From Bolinopsis microptera (Eukaryota > Ctenophora > Tentaculata > Lobata > Bolinopsidae), in NCBI RefSeq assembly GCF_026151205.1, contig NC_087079.1:3111730-3175729 (forward strand): a stretch of DNA of 64,000 bases, read 5' to 3'. The position numbers and the translations under genes are program-made. Under the pieces are notes generated by a model, which saw only the letters and a program-made list of their open reading frames with translations, had not been told where the DNA came from and searched no databases. Positions within the stretch are counted from its first letter, which is position 1; each line of letters begins with the position of its first letter. Below, one piece after another: positions 27,601-36,100 of this stretch.

Positions 27601-30600
27601 AAAAGTAGTGCAACAGTAATGTAAAAGTAGCGCAACAGTAATGTAAAAGTAGTGCAACAGTAATGTAAAAGTAGTGCAACAGTAATGTAAAAGTAGCGCA
27701 ACAGTAATGTAAAAGTAGCGCAACAGTAATGTAAAAGTAGCGCAACAGTAATGTAAAAGTAGTGCAACAGTAATGTAAAAGTAGTGCAACAGTAATGTAA
27801 AAGTAGTGCAACAGTAATGTAAAAGTAGTGCAACAGTAATGTGAAAGTAGTGCAACAGTAATGTAAAAGTAGTGCAACAGTAATGTAAAAGTAGTGCAAC
27901 AGTAATGTAAAAGTAGTGCAACAGTAATGTAAAAGTAGTGCAACAGTAATGTGAAAGTAGTGCAACAGAAAACAGAAATGTAAAAGTAGTGCAACAGTAA
28001 TGTGAAAGTAGTGCAACAGTAATGTAAAAGTAGTGCAACAGTAATGTAAAAGTAGCGCAACAGTAATGTAAAAGTAGCGCAACAGTAATGTAAAAGTAGT
28101 GCAACAGTAATGTAAAAGTAGTGCAACAGTAATGTAAAAGTAGCGCAACAGTAATGTAAAAGTAGTGCAACAGTAATGTAAAAGTAGCGCAACAGTAATG
28201 TAAAAGTAGTGCAACAGTAATGTAAAAGTAGTGCAACAGTAATGTAAAAGTAGCGCAACAGTAATGTAAAAGTAGCGCAACAGTAATGTAAAAGTAGCGC
28301 AACAGTAATGTAAAAGTAGTGCAACAGTAATGTAAAAGTAGTGCAACAGTAATGTAAAAGTAGTGCAACAGTAATGTAAAAGTAGTGCAACAGTAATGTG
28401 AAAGTAGTGCAACAGTAATGTAAAAGTAGTGCAACAGTAATGTAAAAGTAGTGCAACAGTAATGTAAAAGTAGTGCAACAGTAATGTAAAAGTAGTGCAA
28501 CAGTAATGTGAAAGTAGTGCAACAGAAAACAGAAATGTAAAAGTAGTGCAACAGTAATGTGAAAGTAGTGCAACAGTAATGTAAAAGTAGTGCAACAGTA
28601 ATGTAAAAGTAGTGCAACAGTAATGTAAAAGTAGTGCAACAGTAATGTAAAATTAGTGCAACAGTAATGTAAAAGTAGCGCAACAGTAATGTAAAAGTAG
28701 TGCAACAGTAATGTAAAAGTAGCGCAACAGTAATGTAAAAGTAGTGCAACAGTAATGTAAAAGTAGCGCAACAGTAATGTAAAAGTAGCGCAACAGTAAT
28801 GTAAAAGTAGTGCAACAGTAATGTAAAAGTAGCGCAACAGTAATGTAAAAGTAGCGCAACAGTAATGTAAAAGTAGTGCAACAGTAATGTAAAAGTAGTG
28901 CAACAGTAATGTAAAAGTAGTGCAACAGTAATGTAAAAGTAGTGCAACAGTAATGTGAAAGTAGTGCAACAGTAATGTAAAAGTAGTGCAACAGTAATGT
29001 AAAAGTAGTGCAACAGTAATGTAAAAGTAGTGCAACAGTAATGTAAAAGTAGTGCAACAGTAATGTGAAAGTAGTGCAACAGAAAACAGAAATGTAAAAG
29101 TAGTGCAACAGTAATGTGAAAGTAGTGCAACAGTAATGTAAAAGTAGTGCAACAGTAATGTAAAAGTAGTGCAACAGTAATGTAAAAGTAGTGCAACAGT
29201 AATGTAAAATTAGTGCAACAGTAATGTAAAAGTAGCGCAACAGTAATGTAAAAGTAGTGCAACAGTAATGTAAAAGTAGCGCAACAGTAATGTAAAAGTA
29301 GTGCAACAGTAATGTAAAAGTAGTGCAACAGTAATGTAAAAGTAGTGCAACAGTAATGTAAAGTAGCGCAACAGTAATGTAAAAGTTGTGTTTAAGTGAA
29401 CACTTTGACTGGGGAGATAGTAATAGCATAATATGATTTATTGATAAAACATAATATTATAACTGTAATAAACACCTCCAGGAAGCGAGGAAGAGGCAGG
29501 ACTAATCGGGACATCAGACCAGTCACCGGACACCACGTGCAGTCTCTTGAAGCTGTACAGGACCAGGTTTAGATCGTACCCTCCAAAAACGTACAGGTAG
29601 TCTCCGATAACATCAGCCGTGTGACCTTGTCTTGGTAACATTCTCTGCAACAAGTTGTGATCTATTTATTGTGCTAAGGGACCGTTTGAATAAGCGAGAT
29701 TTTAACCTTTTGAGACCCTCACCTCCCCTTCCCTTGTCCGTAGGCCATTTTACACGTTATTAGGTGTAGAGATAACAAGCTTTTCCAAACCATCTCCACC
29801 CCTAGCTTACGTAATATGTGACCGATCACTCTGCCGTTTTCTGACAAAAGTGCTTAAATTTGAGGTTTTTAAACTCTTTTGTCAATTTCCCCACTAACGG
29901 TATAAATTTATAGAATGAAATTTTTCAAGGAATTAAACTAAACACAAAACATTCATGAGACACAGACAATAATTCTCAGTAAAACAATCTAATATACAGT
30001 AGAATAAATCCAAAGTAATTGCAAAAGCGCAGAGATTTAATGAAATAAAACCAACCTTGGCTTGATCCCAGCTGAGGATAGACTGTCTACTCTCTGGCTG
30101 TACTAAACTAAACCAACTATTGTAAGGGGGCTCCTCAGCTTTAGAGATCAACTTGATGTTGCACTTCCAGCCAAAATATCCTTCATTACACCTGTACAGA
30201 TAGAAACATCATCATATTGAAATTTGAATTAGCAGAATAATGACCATACAAATATTCGAGTCCTATACTTGGAAAAGAGAGGACTCATGAAAATCAATCA
30301 GTCAAAAGGTAGTAATAAAATTTATAGAACACTTTCGGATTTCTGATTATAAAATTGAATGTTTGACAAGAGGTACCTTACAAGACATATTTATGTGGAT
30401 CATAATTAGCGGGGATCGAAATTATGGGGGAACGAAAATATGGGGATTTTTTACAGAAATTCAGTAATTCAGTACGAAATTTCAGAAATTCAGTACGAAA
30501 ATATGGGGATTTTTTCCCATTTTTTCCAAAAATCCCCGAATTTCGTACCATATAAATATGTTTCGTAAGGTATACCCAATAACGAATCCTTGGTCCAACA

Positions 30601-31836
30601 ACTACAAACGAATGAAATAGCTAAAGTGAAGAACCTGCATTTGTTGAGAAGTGTATCCAGCTGGCCGTGTGACCCACAATCTAGTGCTCCCTTATCACAC
30701 TTGTCTCCATACCAGCCAGCATTACATGTGCACTTGTTGGAGTTCGGATTACACCTAAGATGTTGGTTTTAAGGAACAGAGACGGTTATCTAAATAGTAT
30801 GATATTATCATTCACATTCCTTGTACCTCAGCCATGAAATTTATTATGCTGTATAATATTATGGTAGGACTATAATATTATCTCAATACTGTTCCTACCT
30901 TCCATTGCTTCCAGTACAGTTGTTAGGACAGATAGTGACACTAAAAGTAGCTTTAAACCCCCTGAACACTCTATCTGCATCACTAGTCAAGTGTATGTAC
31001 ATTTGTCCTGAGGTGTTTAGTCAAAATCTACTGGGCTCACAAACACCTGTTCAAATTTCACACTTTTATCTAAAATATTGTCTCTCTGTTATATTATACC
31101 TATTTACAGTGCTGTAAAATTTACAAAATGTTCATAATATTTGAACAATTATTAAAAATGAACTATTTATTTGTCCTGCCAATTATAATGTTCAAACCTG
31201 TATCAGAGACAATGTCTTCCATGGAACGTAAATTTCCACTTATGGCAGCCAATTGTAATCTGTTATCCTGTAAATATGTACTGAATAGGGAAGCTAAAAT
31301 AGCACAAATTAATATAACAATCTATGCTCACAAAAAGAGTGAAGCAACACACAGAAATGAAAAACCAGTCCAGGAAAAAAACAATTAACTGATATAAATT
31401 TAAGATACCTAGGCTCACAGACTTACCTCATCATTATTGTTGTATACTGACACGTAGTCATATAAGCACTCGGTTAGAAAGGCAGGAAACTTTAATTCTA
31501 TGAACTTTCCACCAACAGGCACTGGAGTTAACTAAGGTTAAGATAATGCAATCTCAAAAAAATCAATTATTTGAATTAGCATAACAATCAGCGAATTTTG
31601 TATAGAGAAACAATTAATAATTGAGGGAAAGAGTGCAACAAATAAAAATTCTTTCAAACTTTCAAACCATTACCTTTTATCAGCCATTCATACTCTTGAT
31701 TTTTCAGATATTTGTTCCCTGGATTACTAGTTATGTTTCCAGACCACTTGTCAAAAATGACTTTTCTTGGGCTTCCATCAAAAGAAATAACCAATGATAG
31801 CAAGACAGCAATCACCAAATATAATCTATCTACCAT
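10384..31836 (-). CDS. MEGF8: MEGF8-type multi-domain receptor, 5' 26 exons (partial)
   Basis: Exons (minus strand): 31836-31674, 31521-31427, 31267-31198, 31007-30899, 30754-30635, 30191-30056, 29644-29476, 24996-24932, 24764-24626, 21252-21076, 20831-20761, 19615-19528, 19306-19044, 18788-18619, 17012-16895, 16795-16676, 16474-16385, 16010-15870, 15516-15400, 15191-15061, 14445-14318, 13902-13755, 13469-13356, 13132-13012, 10925-10744, 10513-10384. They total 3375 nt, 1125 codons; every junction is GT-AG and phases agree. Order: signal peptide, CUB, two EGFs, kelch repeats, PSI cysteine repeats, calcium-binding EGF, laminin EGF. CUB before the EGFs and no C-type lectin domain point to MEGF8 rather than attractin. 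In vertebrates MEGF8 is a large single-pass membrane protein that, with the MOSMO and MGRN1 ubiquitin-ligase partners, lowers surface Smoothened. The membrane segment would lie past the left edge. Less certain junctions: exon 20 (AAG acceptor) and exon 21 (gtttta donor chosen over gtgagt for phase). Confidence 0.88.
10514..10743 (-). other. MEGF8 intron 25
   Basis: A 230-bp intron between exons 25 and 26. Donor AA|gtgagt and acceptor accgcag are both good. I see no repeat or gene in it. Confidence 0.8.
10915..12810 (-). repeat. 41-bp satellite in MEGF8 intron 24, copied from the exon 25 acceptor junction
   Basis: About 45 copies of a 41-bp unit abut and overlap the start of exon 25. On the transcribed strand each unit is the last 30 nt of intron 24, including a branch-point-like CACTAAC and the acceptor ctgtcag, followed by the first 11 nt of exon 25 (GGTAACTTTGA). 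Variants such as caggtta, acaaatc and cacagc fall in the intron-derived part. One copy is shortened near 12645 and one carries a small insertion near 12540. Confidence 0.96.
12905..13050 (-). repeat. Three-fold 42-bp duplication of the exon 24 donor junction
   Basis: On the minus strand the end of exon 24 (coding GLESQPHSGTCIK) and its donor AAG|gtaggt recur twice more downstream. The 42-bp spacing keeps the reading frame, so the second donor would add 14 residues. The third copy has a 2-nt insertion that shifts the frame. Confidence 0.9.
13012..18788 (-). CDS. MEGF8: MEGF8 exons 14-24: PSI repeats and spacer domain
   Basis: Exons 14-15 encode cysteine clusters ending in CTECALAGCEWC, a PSI signature; this requires the gtacgt donor at 18618, which also keeps phase. 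Exons 16-19 (residues about 652-807) have no cysteine pattern and encode a beta-rich spacer I do not recognise. Exon 20 restarts PSI motifs (CLGCLTDQLCGWN), followed by CTKCDERITCSAC, CPDTCSRQSSCYSC, TELDDCVWCKALGRC and CRECQSVRGCGWCG. This alternation of PSI clusters and spacers is typical of MEGF8. Exon 24 ends with a donor that lies in a three-fold 42-bp duplication, so longer in-frame splice forms are possible. Confidence 0.86.
13474..13545 (-). repeat. Short CACGTG-bearing repeat at the exon 23 acceptor
   Basis: Four imperfect units of about 18-20 bp (tcacgtgatta, tcacgtggttt, tcgcgtgatta on the plus strand) lie directly against the acceptor of exon 23. Three keep an intact CACGTG E-box. 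Confidence 0.7.
13552..13754 (-). other. MEGF8 intron 22, remainder
   Basis: Plain AT-rich intron sequence between exon 22 and the small E-box repeat. I see no gene in it. Confidence 0.6.
13903..14317 (-). repeat. 17-bp repeat that makes up all of MEGF8 intron 21
   Basis: The whole 415-bp intron between exons 21 and 22 consists of about 24 copies of a 17-bp unit (plus strand aaaactgtggttaacta), except five bases before exon 22. On the transcribed strand each unit has ccacag and gtttta, resembling an acceptor and a donor, so the true splice sites are copies of the repeat. The unit varies slightly in length and at a few positions. Confidence 0.93.
14563..15076 (-). repeat. 31-bp satellite copied from the exon 20 donor junction, with a CRE in most units
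   Basis: About 16 copies of a 31-bp unit follow exon 20. On the minus strand a unit is the last 15 nt of exon 20 (CTCTTCTATATCACG) followed by 16 nt of intron starting gttagtgacgtcatc. Each unit thus repeats the donor CACG|gttagt. Most units also hold the palindrome TGACGTCA. Exon-derived positions do vary here (gatata, gataaa, gtaata). Confidence 0.94.
14600..15060. promoter_or_regulatory. Cluster of about 15 TGACGTCA (CRE-type) sites
   Basis: TGACGTCA, the full palindromic cAMP-response element bound by CREB/ATF dimers, occurs roughly every 31 bp in this intron array. Two further copies lie at about 15358 and 15379, next to CACGTG. The sites are seen directly; regulatory function is inference and may be accidental, because the motif was simply carried along by the amplified junction. 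Confidence 0.35.
15305..15396. repeat. 20-bp repeat with joined CRE and E-box, by the exon 19 donor
   Basis: Three units of about 20 bp (gacgtcacgtgacctcc type) lie just downstream of the exon 19 donor in transcription order. Each combines a GACGTCA or ACGTCA half with CACGTG or a close variant. Confidence 0.75.
15568..15604 (+). repeat. Uninterrupted run of 37 G
   Basis: A G homopolymer of 37 bases in MEGF8 intron 18, preceded by a G-rich stretch with a few A and C. On the transcribed strand it is a poly-C run about 50 nt upstream of the exon 19 acceptor, where it could act as the pyrimidine tract. The true length is likely uncertain. Confidence 0.9.
17745..18440 (+). repeat. Two-level tandem repeat in MEGF8 intron 14
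   Basis: A 55-bp unit (begins ggagtttcagcgggacat, ends aagcattgac) alternates with the same unit plus a 15-bp tail (ggcacatttaagtta), giving a 125-bp higher-order repeat present about five times. The first repeats read gggacataatg and the later ones gggacatgatg, so the two ends of the array are distinct sub-families. I find no match to the flanking exons. Confidence 0.92.
19044..29644 (-). CDS. MEGF8: MEGF8 exons 7-13: kelch beta-propeller
   Basis: Residues about 232-555 form a run of kelch repeats. Each shows a blade pattern of Arg/Gly-His followed some residues later by a hydrophobic strand and Gly-Gly: RQGHTADVIGDYLYVFGG, RYMHSSAVFGDSILYCGG, GHTTTVVPAGNVYLFGG, RYGHSAVYDEDSGSIVVFGG, FHTAVKLGRFMVVFGG and RYAHAAARYRDSMVVVGG. 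Six blades are visible, matching the six-bladed N-terminal propeller expected for MEGF8. Four exons (7, 9, 10, 12) end in phase 1 within the Gly-Gly pair, a regular intron placement that supports the model. Intron 7 holds a 4.2-kb satellite and intron 9 a nested pentraxin-like pseudogene. Confidence 0.9.
19616..20760 (-). other. MEGF8 intron 11
   Basis: 1145 bp between exons 11 and 12. No repeat array or convincing exon on either strand; the short open frames at 19675-19872 and 19988-20215 look like chance. Confidence 0.6.
20832..20960 (-). repeat. Tandem copies of the exon 11 acceptor region with branch point
   Basis: On the minus strand a unit of about 35 bp, containing a perfect TACTAAC branch-point motif inside aagtactaac and a pyrimidine stretch gtttctcacac, is repeated two to three times immediately before exon 11. 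Only the copy next to the exon keeps the acceptor AG. Confidence 0.82.
21733..22954 (+). pseudogene. Pentraxin/LamG-like secreted protein gene with frameshifts, nested in MEGF8 intron 9
   Basis: Starts with ATG at 21733 and a signal peptide (LLSALLALHC), then a pentraxin-like concanavalin-fold domain (LQFGTTFGDYVKFF, SLTVCSWVK, TWSHQCQSW, TYYNGTLIG). After GVSL, near 22170, the family-like continuation moves to another frame (LGHNAAA), and by about 22205 to a third (EQVEVFGGQLMKLDIFGK, VLSSEEIADIYNAGRC). A third shift lies in the purine-rich Glu tract near 22430-22460, after which FECHSIWDILYDQTYFNQ continues to a good donor at 22560|gtaagt. The second exon, 22863-22954, is in phase and ends PAEKDDSS-stop. 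Intact signal peptide and splice sites with three shifts suggest a recent pseudogene or local indel errors. The gene lies opposite to MEGF8 between its exons 9 and 10. Function not assigned. Confidence 0.68.
22955..24625 (+). other. Rest of MEGF8 intron 9, with an 11-bp repeat
   Basis: AT-rich intron. A run of about 14 copies of an 11-bp unit (ttaatgttgtc, ttaatgttgcc) lies at 23255-23407, and short tttacgataa repeats at 23835-23893. I see no further exon of the nested gene. Confidence 0.7.
25186..29385 (-). repeat. 4.2-kb satellite of 22-bp units in MEGF8 intron 7
   Basis: About 190 copies of a 22-bp unit (plus strand gtagtgcaacagtaatg followed by taaaa; gcgcaac is a frequent variant). On the transcribed strand the unit has no AG and no stop codon in any frame, so all three frames stay open for kilobases. 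A marker block containing cagaaaacag occurs at 27966, 28523 and 29080, exactly 557 bp apart, showing recent block duplication at this end. The array lies between the kelch exons 7 and 8 and does not resemble them. Confidence 0.96.
30056..31836 (-). CDS. MEGF8: MEGF8 exons 1-6: signal peptide, CUB, two EGF domains
   Basis: The ATG at 31836 opens a hydrophobic signal peptide (VIAVLLSLVISFDG) followed by a CUB domain over residues about 25-136. CUB landmarks are YEWLIK, IELKFPAF, CLYDYVSVYNN and the closing FKATFSVTI. Exon 4 ends and exon 5 begins inside an EGF (CPNNCTGSNGRC, then CTCNAGWYGDKC). A second EGF spans exons 5-6 (CGSHGQLDTLLNKC, then CNEGYFGWKC). Exon 2 uses the acceptor ctccag, because the nearer cttag would break the frame. 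The start is supported by the signal peptide and by the absence of any other ATG-led exon just upstream, where a mariner remnant begins within 60 bp. Confidence 0.88.
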
Positions 31837-31894
31837 TGATGATGAAATAGAATATACTGTTCTGCAACTGACATTGCCTGATTAAATGTGGGAC

Positions 31895-32660
31895 TTACAG
31901 GGTGTTTCAAAAATAATGTCCTGATTTTAAAAACCAATACATTTTTTTATAAAGGAGCAAAATGCCCATTATCGGTTGCCATTAGTTTATAAAGCTTACA
32001 AATTTAATTTGTTCCAGCGATTCAACTTTGTTAATTTTTTTTGGCTCTGTTCCAAAAAGTCGAATTTTGAGAAAAATACCATGATACCCGATCCCCATCC
32101 AAGCTGTGACTTTCTCTCTAGTGATAGGCGACTCAACTGTTGCATGGGGGTTCTCATCTGCCCAAAACCTACGATTTTGGCGATTGACATGACCGCTCAG
32201 ATGAAAATGAGCCTCATCTGAAAAAATATCTGTTTCAAGAATTCTGAGTCAGATTCGATGTGATCAGCCATCATGCTGCCAAATTCGGTCCTTAATTGTT
32301 CTCTATTTTTTGGAGTTTGTGTCTGTTTGATTTGAATTTTTTAGGCAAACTTCTTCAGCTCTTTCCTCAAAATTCCCCAAACTGAAGTTGTCGATAACTT
32401 AAGCTCCCTACCAAGTGTTCTGGTTGACCTCCTTGGACTGTTCTCCAAATTTCTTTGCACCCTTTTGATATTCTTCTCAGAAAGAGCAGATTTCGGCCTA
32501 CCCGTACGCGTGTTCTTTATCAGGGTACAATCAGTAAATTCAGTTTCTAGCTTCGTTACAAGACGTCGTATTGTCCTATCATCAAGTTTGCTGTAGCAAA
32601 CGCCTAGCAATGGTCACTCTGCCTCCACAAATCCAATAAGTCCTCACAATATCAAGTTTT
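31895..32660 (-). mobile_element. Decayed Tc1/mariner-type transposon fragment
   Basis: The plus-strand left end has the terminal-repeat-like cagggtgtttcaaaaataat. On the minus strand 32610-32341 encodes a transposase helix-turn-helix region (TGRPKSALSEKNIKRV, LGRELKLSTTSVWGIL). After stops and frameshifts, 32230-32040 reads as the catalytic region (frame-shifted pieces of EAHFHLSG, then NRQNRRFW, TAWMGI and GIF in related elements). The C-terminal catalytic block and the right terminal repeat are not found, so this is a truncated, inactive copy. It ends within 60 bp of the MEGF8 start codon. Confidence 0.78.
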
Positions 32661-32679
32661 GTTTTTTTTTGTATAATGA

Positions 32680-33180
32680 GGTTGTTACTGCTGCTTGTGA
32701 TGAACATACCAACTTGTCATTGAAAGATAAACTTTTAAATGATTTAAATAATAGTAATAATAATAATTTAAACTTATAGATTATAGTGGCACAGCAACTT
32801 AAAGTGCACAAGTGTGCCACAAAAACAAGTCAGGATACAAGAAAACCTGAAAAGCAATCCACATAATATATATAGGTTCCAAACCATGGAAAATTGATAC
32901 TTGATACATTATATTACAAGGTAAAGGGTATGTGCACTTAACAGTAGAAACATTACAAAAATATTAGATTAATTAATATCATAAGCACTTTTTAAAAGAA
33001 AATTTTTCAGATACACTTTAAAAGAGTCCAGTGACATGCAATTCTTAATTCCAAGAGGCAGCTCATTCCATAATTTATTACTGTGATAATTTCAAAATAA
33101 TCACAAAAAATTATGCAACTTTCCCCACTTCATATAACCACACCTGATTACTGATTCCCTGTGATATTTTTGCCTTCAGC
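32680..33180 (-). mobile_element. 3' end of a CR1/L2-like LINE
   Basis: On the minus strand about 33090-32950 reads LWNELPLGIKNCMSLDSF followed by KVYLKNFL, the usual C-terminal ending of reverse transcriptases in CR1/L2/Jockey elements. AT-rich sequence and a TAA/TAAT-rich tail near 32745-32780 follow. The rest of the element is absent: a 5'-truncated insertion between the mariner fragment and the R2-like element. It could instead be the 3' untranslated region of that element, but the coding match argues against it. Confidence 0.5.
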
Positions 33181-33199
33181 AATAGTAGGGAAAAAATTA

Positions 33200-36100
33200 A
33201 TATATATAAAATTATTCAAACAATATACACATAATAATATAGCAATGACCCTATATAAAATCAACCCTTCAAGAATTCAAAAAATTCCCTTAATAATTAA
33301 AAATTACCCTTGGCCTTGTGGCTCCAAGTTAAGATCTAGACTGTTTATATCAACAATGTTTTTTCTCGCACCTCTGTCTCCACGGAGAGAAATCACTGTT
33401 GTTCTGAGAATTTCAAAGCGAAGGCGCTTTCTTATGTATCCTACGGCGTCTGAGTATCTCTGGCCAGTGTGGTACTCCATCTTACTGGCCAGCTTCTTGA
33501 CCAGTCTCTCAGCTTCACCACCCATTCCACCAGAAGTCGAGAACACTAAAGGTGTGAAGCTTCCTTTCTCCACTTCAAGAACCCTTGCATTGTAACATCG
33601 CTTTTTCTCATTTTCATGGGACAGGTACATTGCTGGTATCGGTTTGCATGCATTGGAGGGGGCTGGGGCATGAAATACCCTTACATCAAAAAATGCCCTC
33701 TCTGAAGCATTCCAAATCGATCTTGCAGAAATGTCCAGCCTGGCTTGGTCTCCTAGGACTGTTCCCCTTGGTAACTCTAGGCCATCAACTGGAAGAAGAA
33801 CTGGCTCAGTCTGCACACCCTTGCATTTCACAGTTCTCATTAGTTCTGCAAAGGTGTCTCTCAGCGAGTTGTGGCGCAGTGACACATATCCACCAAGTTT
33901 GCAGATGAGCGCATGGTTTGCTGAGTATTTCTGGCCACACGTACATGTTTTAGGGCAGTCCTTCAAGTTCAGGTTGTATCTGAGAGCTATTGCATCTGAG
34001 AACTGTTGTTTATTCATCAGATATCCATACTCTTTTAAAGGTAGTGCTGTTAACCAAGCACTTGCCCCTTTCTCAGCCGCTAGTTGGAACATCAACTTTG
34101 CCAGTGGTGTTGACTCGAGCTCCTGGCGTATTTCTGCTTGTTTTTGTCGATAAAAGAGATTTCGTTCAGTCGTTATCTCAGTTTTCACTCCTTTACTGTG
34201 TCTCCAGTCCTCTGTGTAGTTGTCTATCTGCTCGAGAATAGCTTCTTTAAGGGGTTTTGTGGCTCTACATGAGAAATTGTACTCTCGGTCTGCCATTTCC
34301 ATCATAACTGGTATACCCAATCCTCCATATCTTGGTGGTAGAGCCATTATGTTCCTTATTTCATCAGTGCAGCTAAACAGCCTGTTAATGATAGCTGGGA
34401 TAAACTCATCACGTGTTACTTGTTCTAGAGGAGTGAGCCTATCTGCAACTCCTGGGGTAGTTCTGCACACATAGTTCCATCTTTTACTAAGCCCATACAT
34501 GTATGCACTGTATGCTATTTGAGGTTCTCTTGATGCTATATCACTTAACTGTTTAAGATCACGACACCATTCTTGAACTTTTTCCTCAATGAAAGCCTCT
34601 TTTCCTTGGTCTGTTCCGATGAAGCTGCCCAGATATCGTCGACCAATGCTTGTCACATTGACATCTGGGAATAGGGTTCTTGCCTTCTCTTCGTGCTCAG
34701 GCTTGACTATCACCCATGTTTTAGAAGATTTAGGGTTGTATCCAAAGAGTGGTCCTTTAATAAAGAGGTTATCCCACCACTTCCTTATTTCCTCCAGTTT
34801 TCCCCCAGCAGCAGAGTCATCAGCATACCAGATCTGAGTCACCTTTCTCTCAATGTTTCCTGCATCAATTAATGGTATTGTACCACAGGCATAAAATCCC
34901 ATGGCAGGTGGATCACCTTGTGTGGTCCCTTCTTCACTAAAAAGATGCTCATCTCCTCCTGCAATGAACAGTCTAGCAGGCATTCTGTAGGTGTTCATTG
35001 TAATGTAAGTAGCAACTTCTGGACAAACGATGTTCATGTTGTTGAGAGCAGCCTCTCGGTTCAGCAAGTTGAATGCATTCTCTGCATCCACTAAGATGAT
35101 AGCTTCAGTTTCAGGGTCTTCAAAGCAGTCCCTTGCAGCATGGACTGCTGCTTCCACTCCTCCCTGAAGACCAGCACAAACTTGAATAGGAGCAGTGGCT
35201 CCAACCAGATCTTTCTGTAGGAGGGTCATTACTGTTTTCCCTATTATCCTTCTTAAGACTTCACCTATACCTACTGGCCTGACTCCAGGCTTTTTATCCA
35301 GGGGGACAAGTCGACATGCTGTCAATGAGGTCAACAGCGTTGGATCCAAATTCCGGACACATAGTTTCCTTGCTATCCCTGCTATGGCATTACATAGATC
35401 CTCACACTTCTTACCAAACTGTTTAGAACACAGTAGTCTCTTCCATGCATCCGCATCCATCCCTGAAGGCCCTGCAGCACCCTGTACTCTCTTTGCTGCT
35501 TGTCTTATCAATTCCCCGTCAATACTGTTGAATATAACCGGCTCTACCCTCCTCGCTGGTCCACTCAGACAGCTTCCCTTTGATGCAGGTGATGCCTTGG
35601 GATGCTTCTCTTTTAGCACTTTAATCACATCTGGAGTAGGTTCAAGAATCCTGGTGGCATTTTCACCAATCCACCGCATTGCTGCACTGACTTTTCCTTT
35701 CATCATGAGTCGAGTGAAGACTCTCTCAACATGGCCATGTTTATGCTTCCCCTTTCCCAATCTCCTCTGAATCTCCTGTCCTTCTCGCAGCAGCTCTTCT
35801 AGCTTACCTGCCTGCCACAAAACAAGTCTTCTCTTCAACACTTCAGTGTGTTCCTTTGCTTTGGACCTCTTTGAGGGTTTCTGCAACAGCAGTGATGGCA
35901 TTATCATCAAAAGGGTGATGGTCACTGATTCCATAGCACTGCCTGATGTGAAATTGTTGGCCACTTTAGTCATTTCTTCGATGAATGCTTTTCCTGCCGC
36001 CCCTGAGGGAAGCAAAAATATGTTTCTTTTCCATTTAACTATAACACCATATATTTCCTCACATTTTGTCAGAACTTCCCAACTATTCCATGGTCCTAAT

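Noticed and set aside
25144-29328. Open frames of over 1100 codons on the minus strand in three frames
   Set aside because: They are translations of the 22-bp satellite, which lacks stops in every frame; the product is a simple repeat and the array lies within a MEGF8 intron.
10384-31836. Attractin as the identity of the large gene
   Set aside because: Attractin has an EGF before CUB and a C-type lectin domain after kelch; here CUB comes first, PSI repeats and a spacer follow kelch, and a calcium-binding EGF precedes the laminin EGF.
32341-32610. Stand-alone DNA-binding protein gene
   Set aside because: It is the helix-turn-helix part of a mariner transposase, with the catalytic part continuing in other frames.
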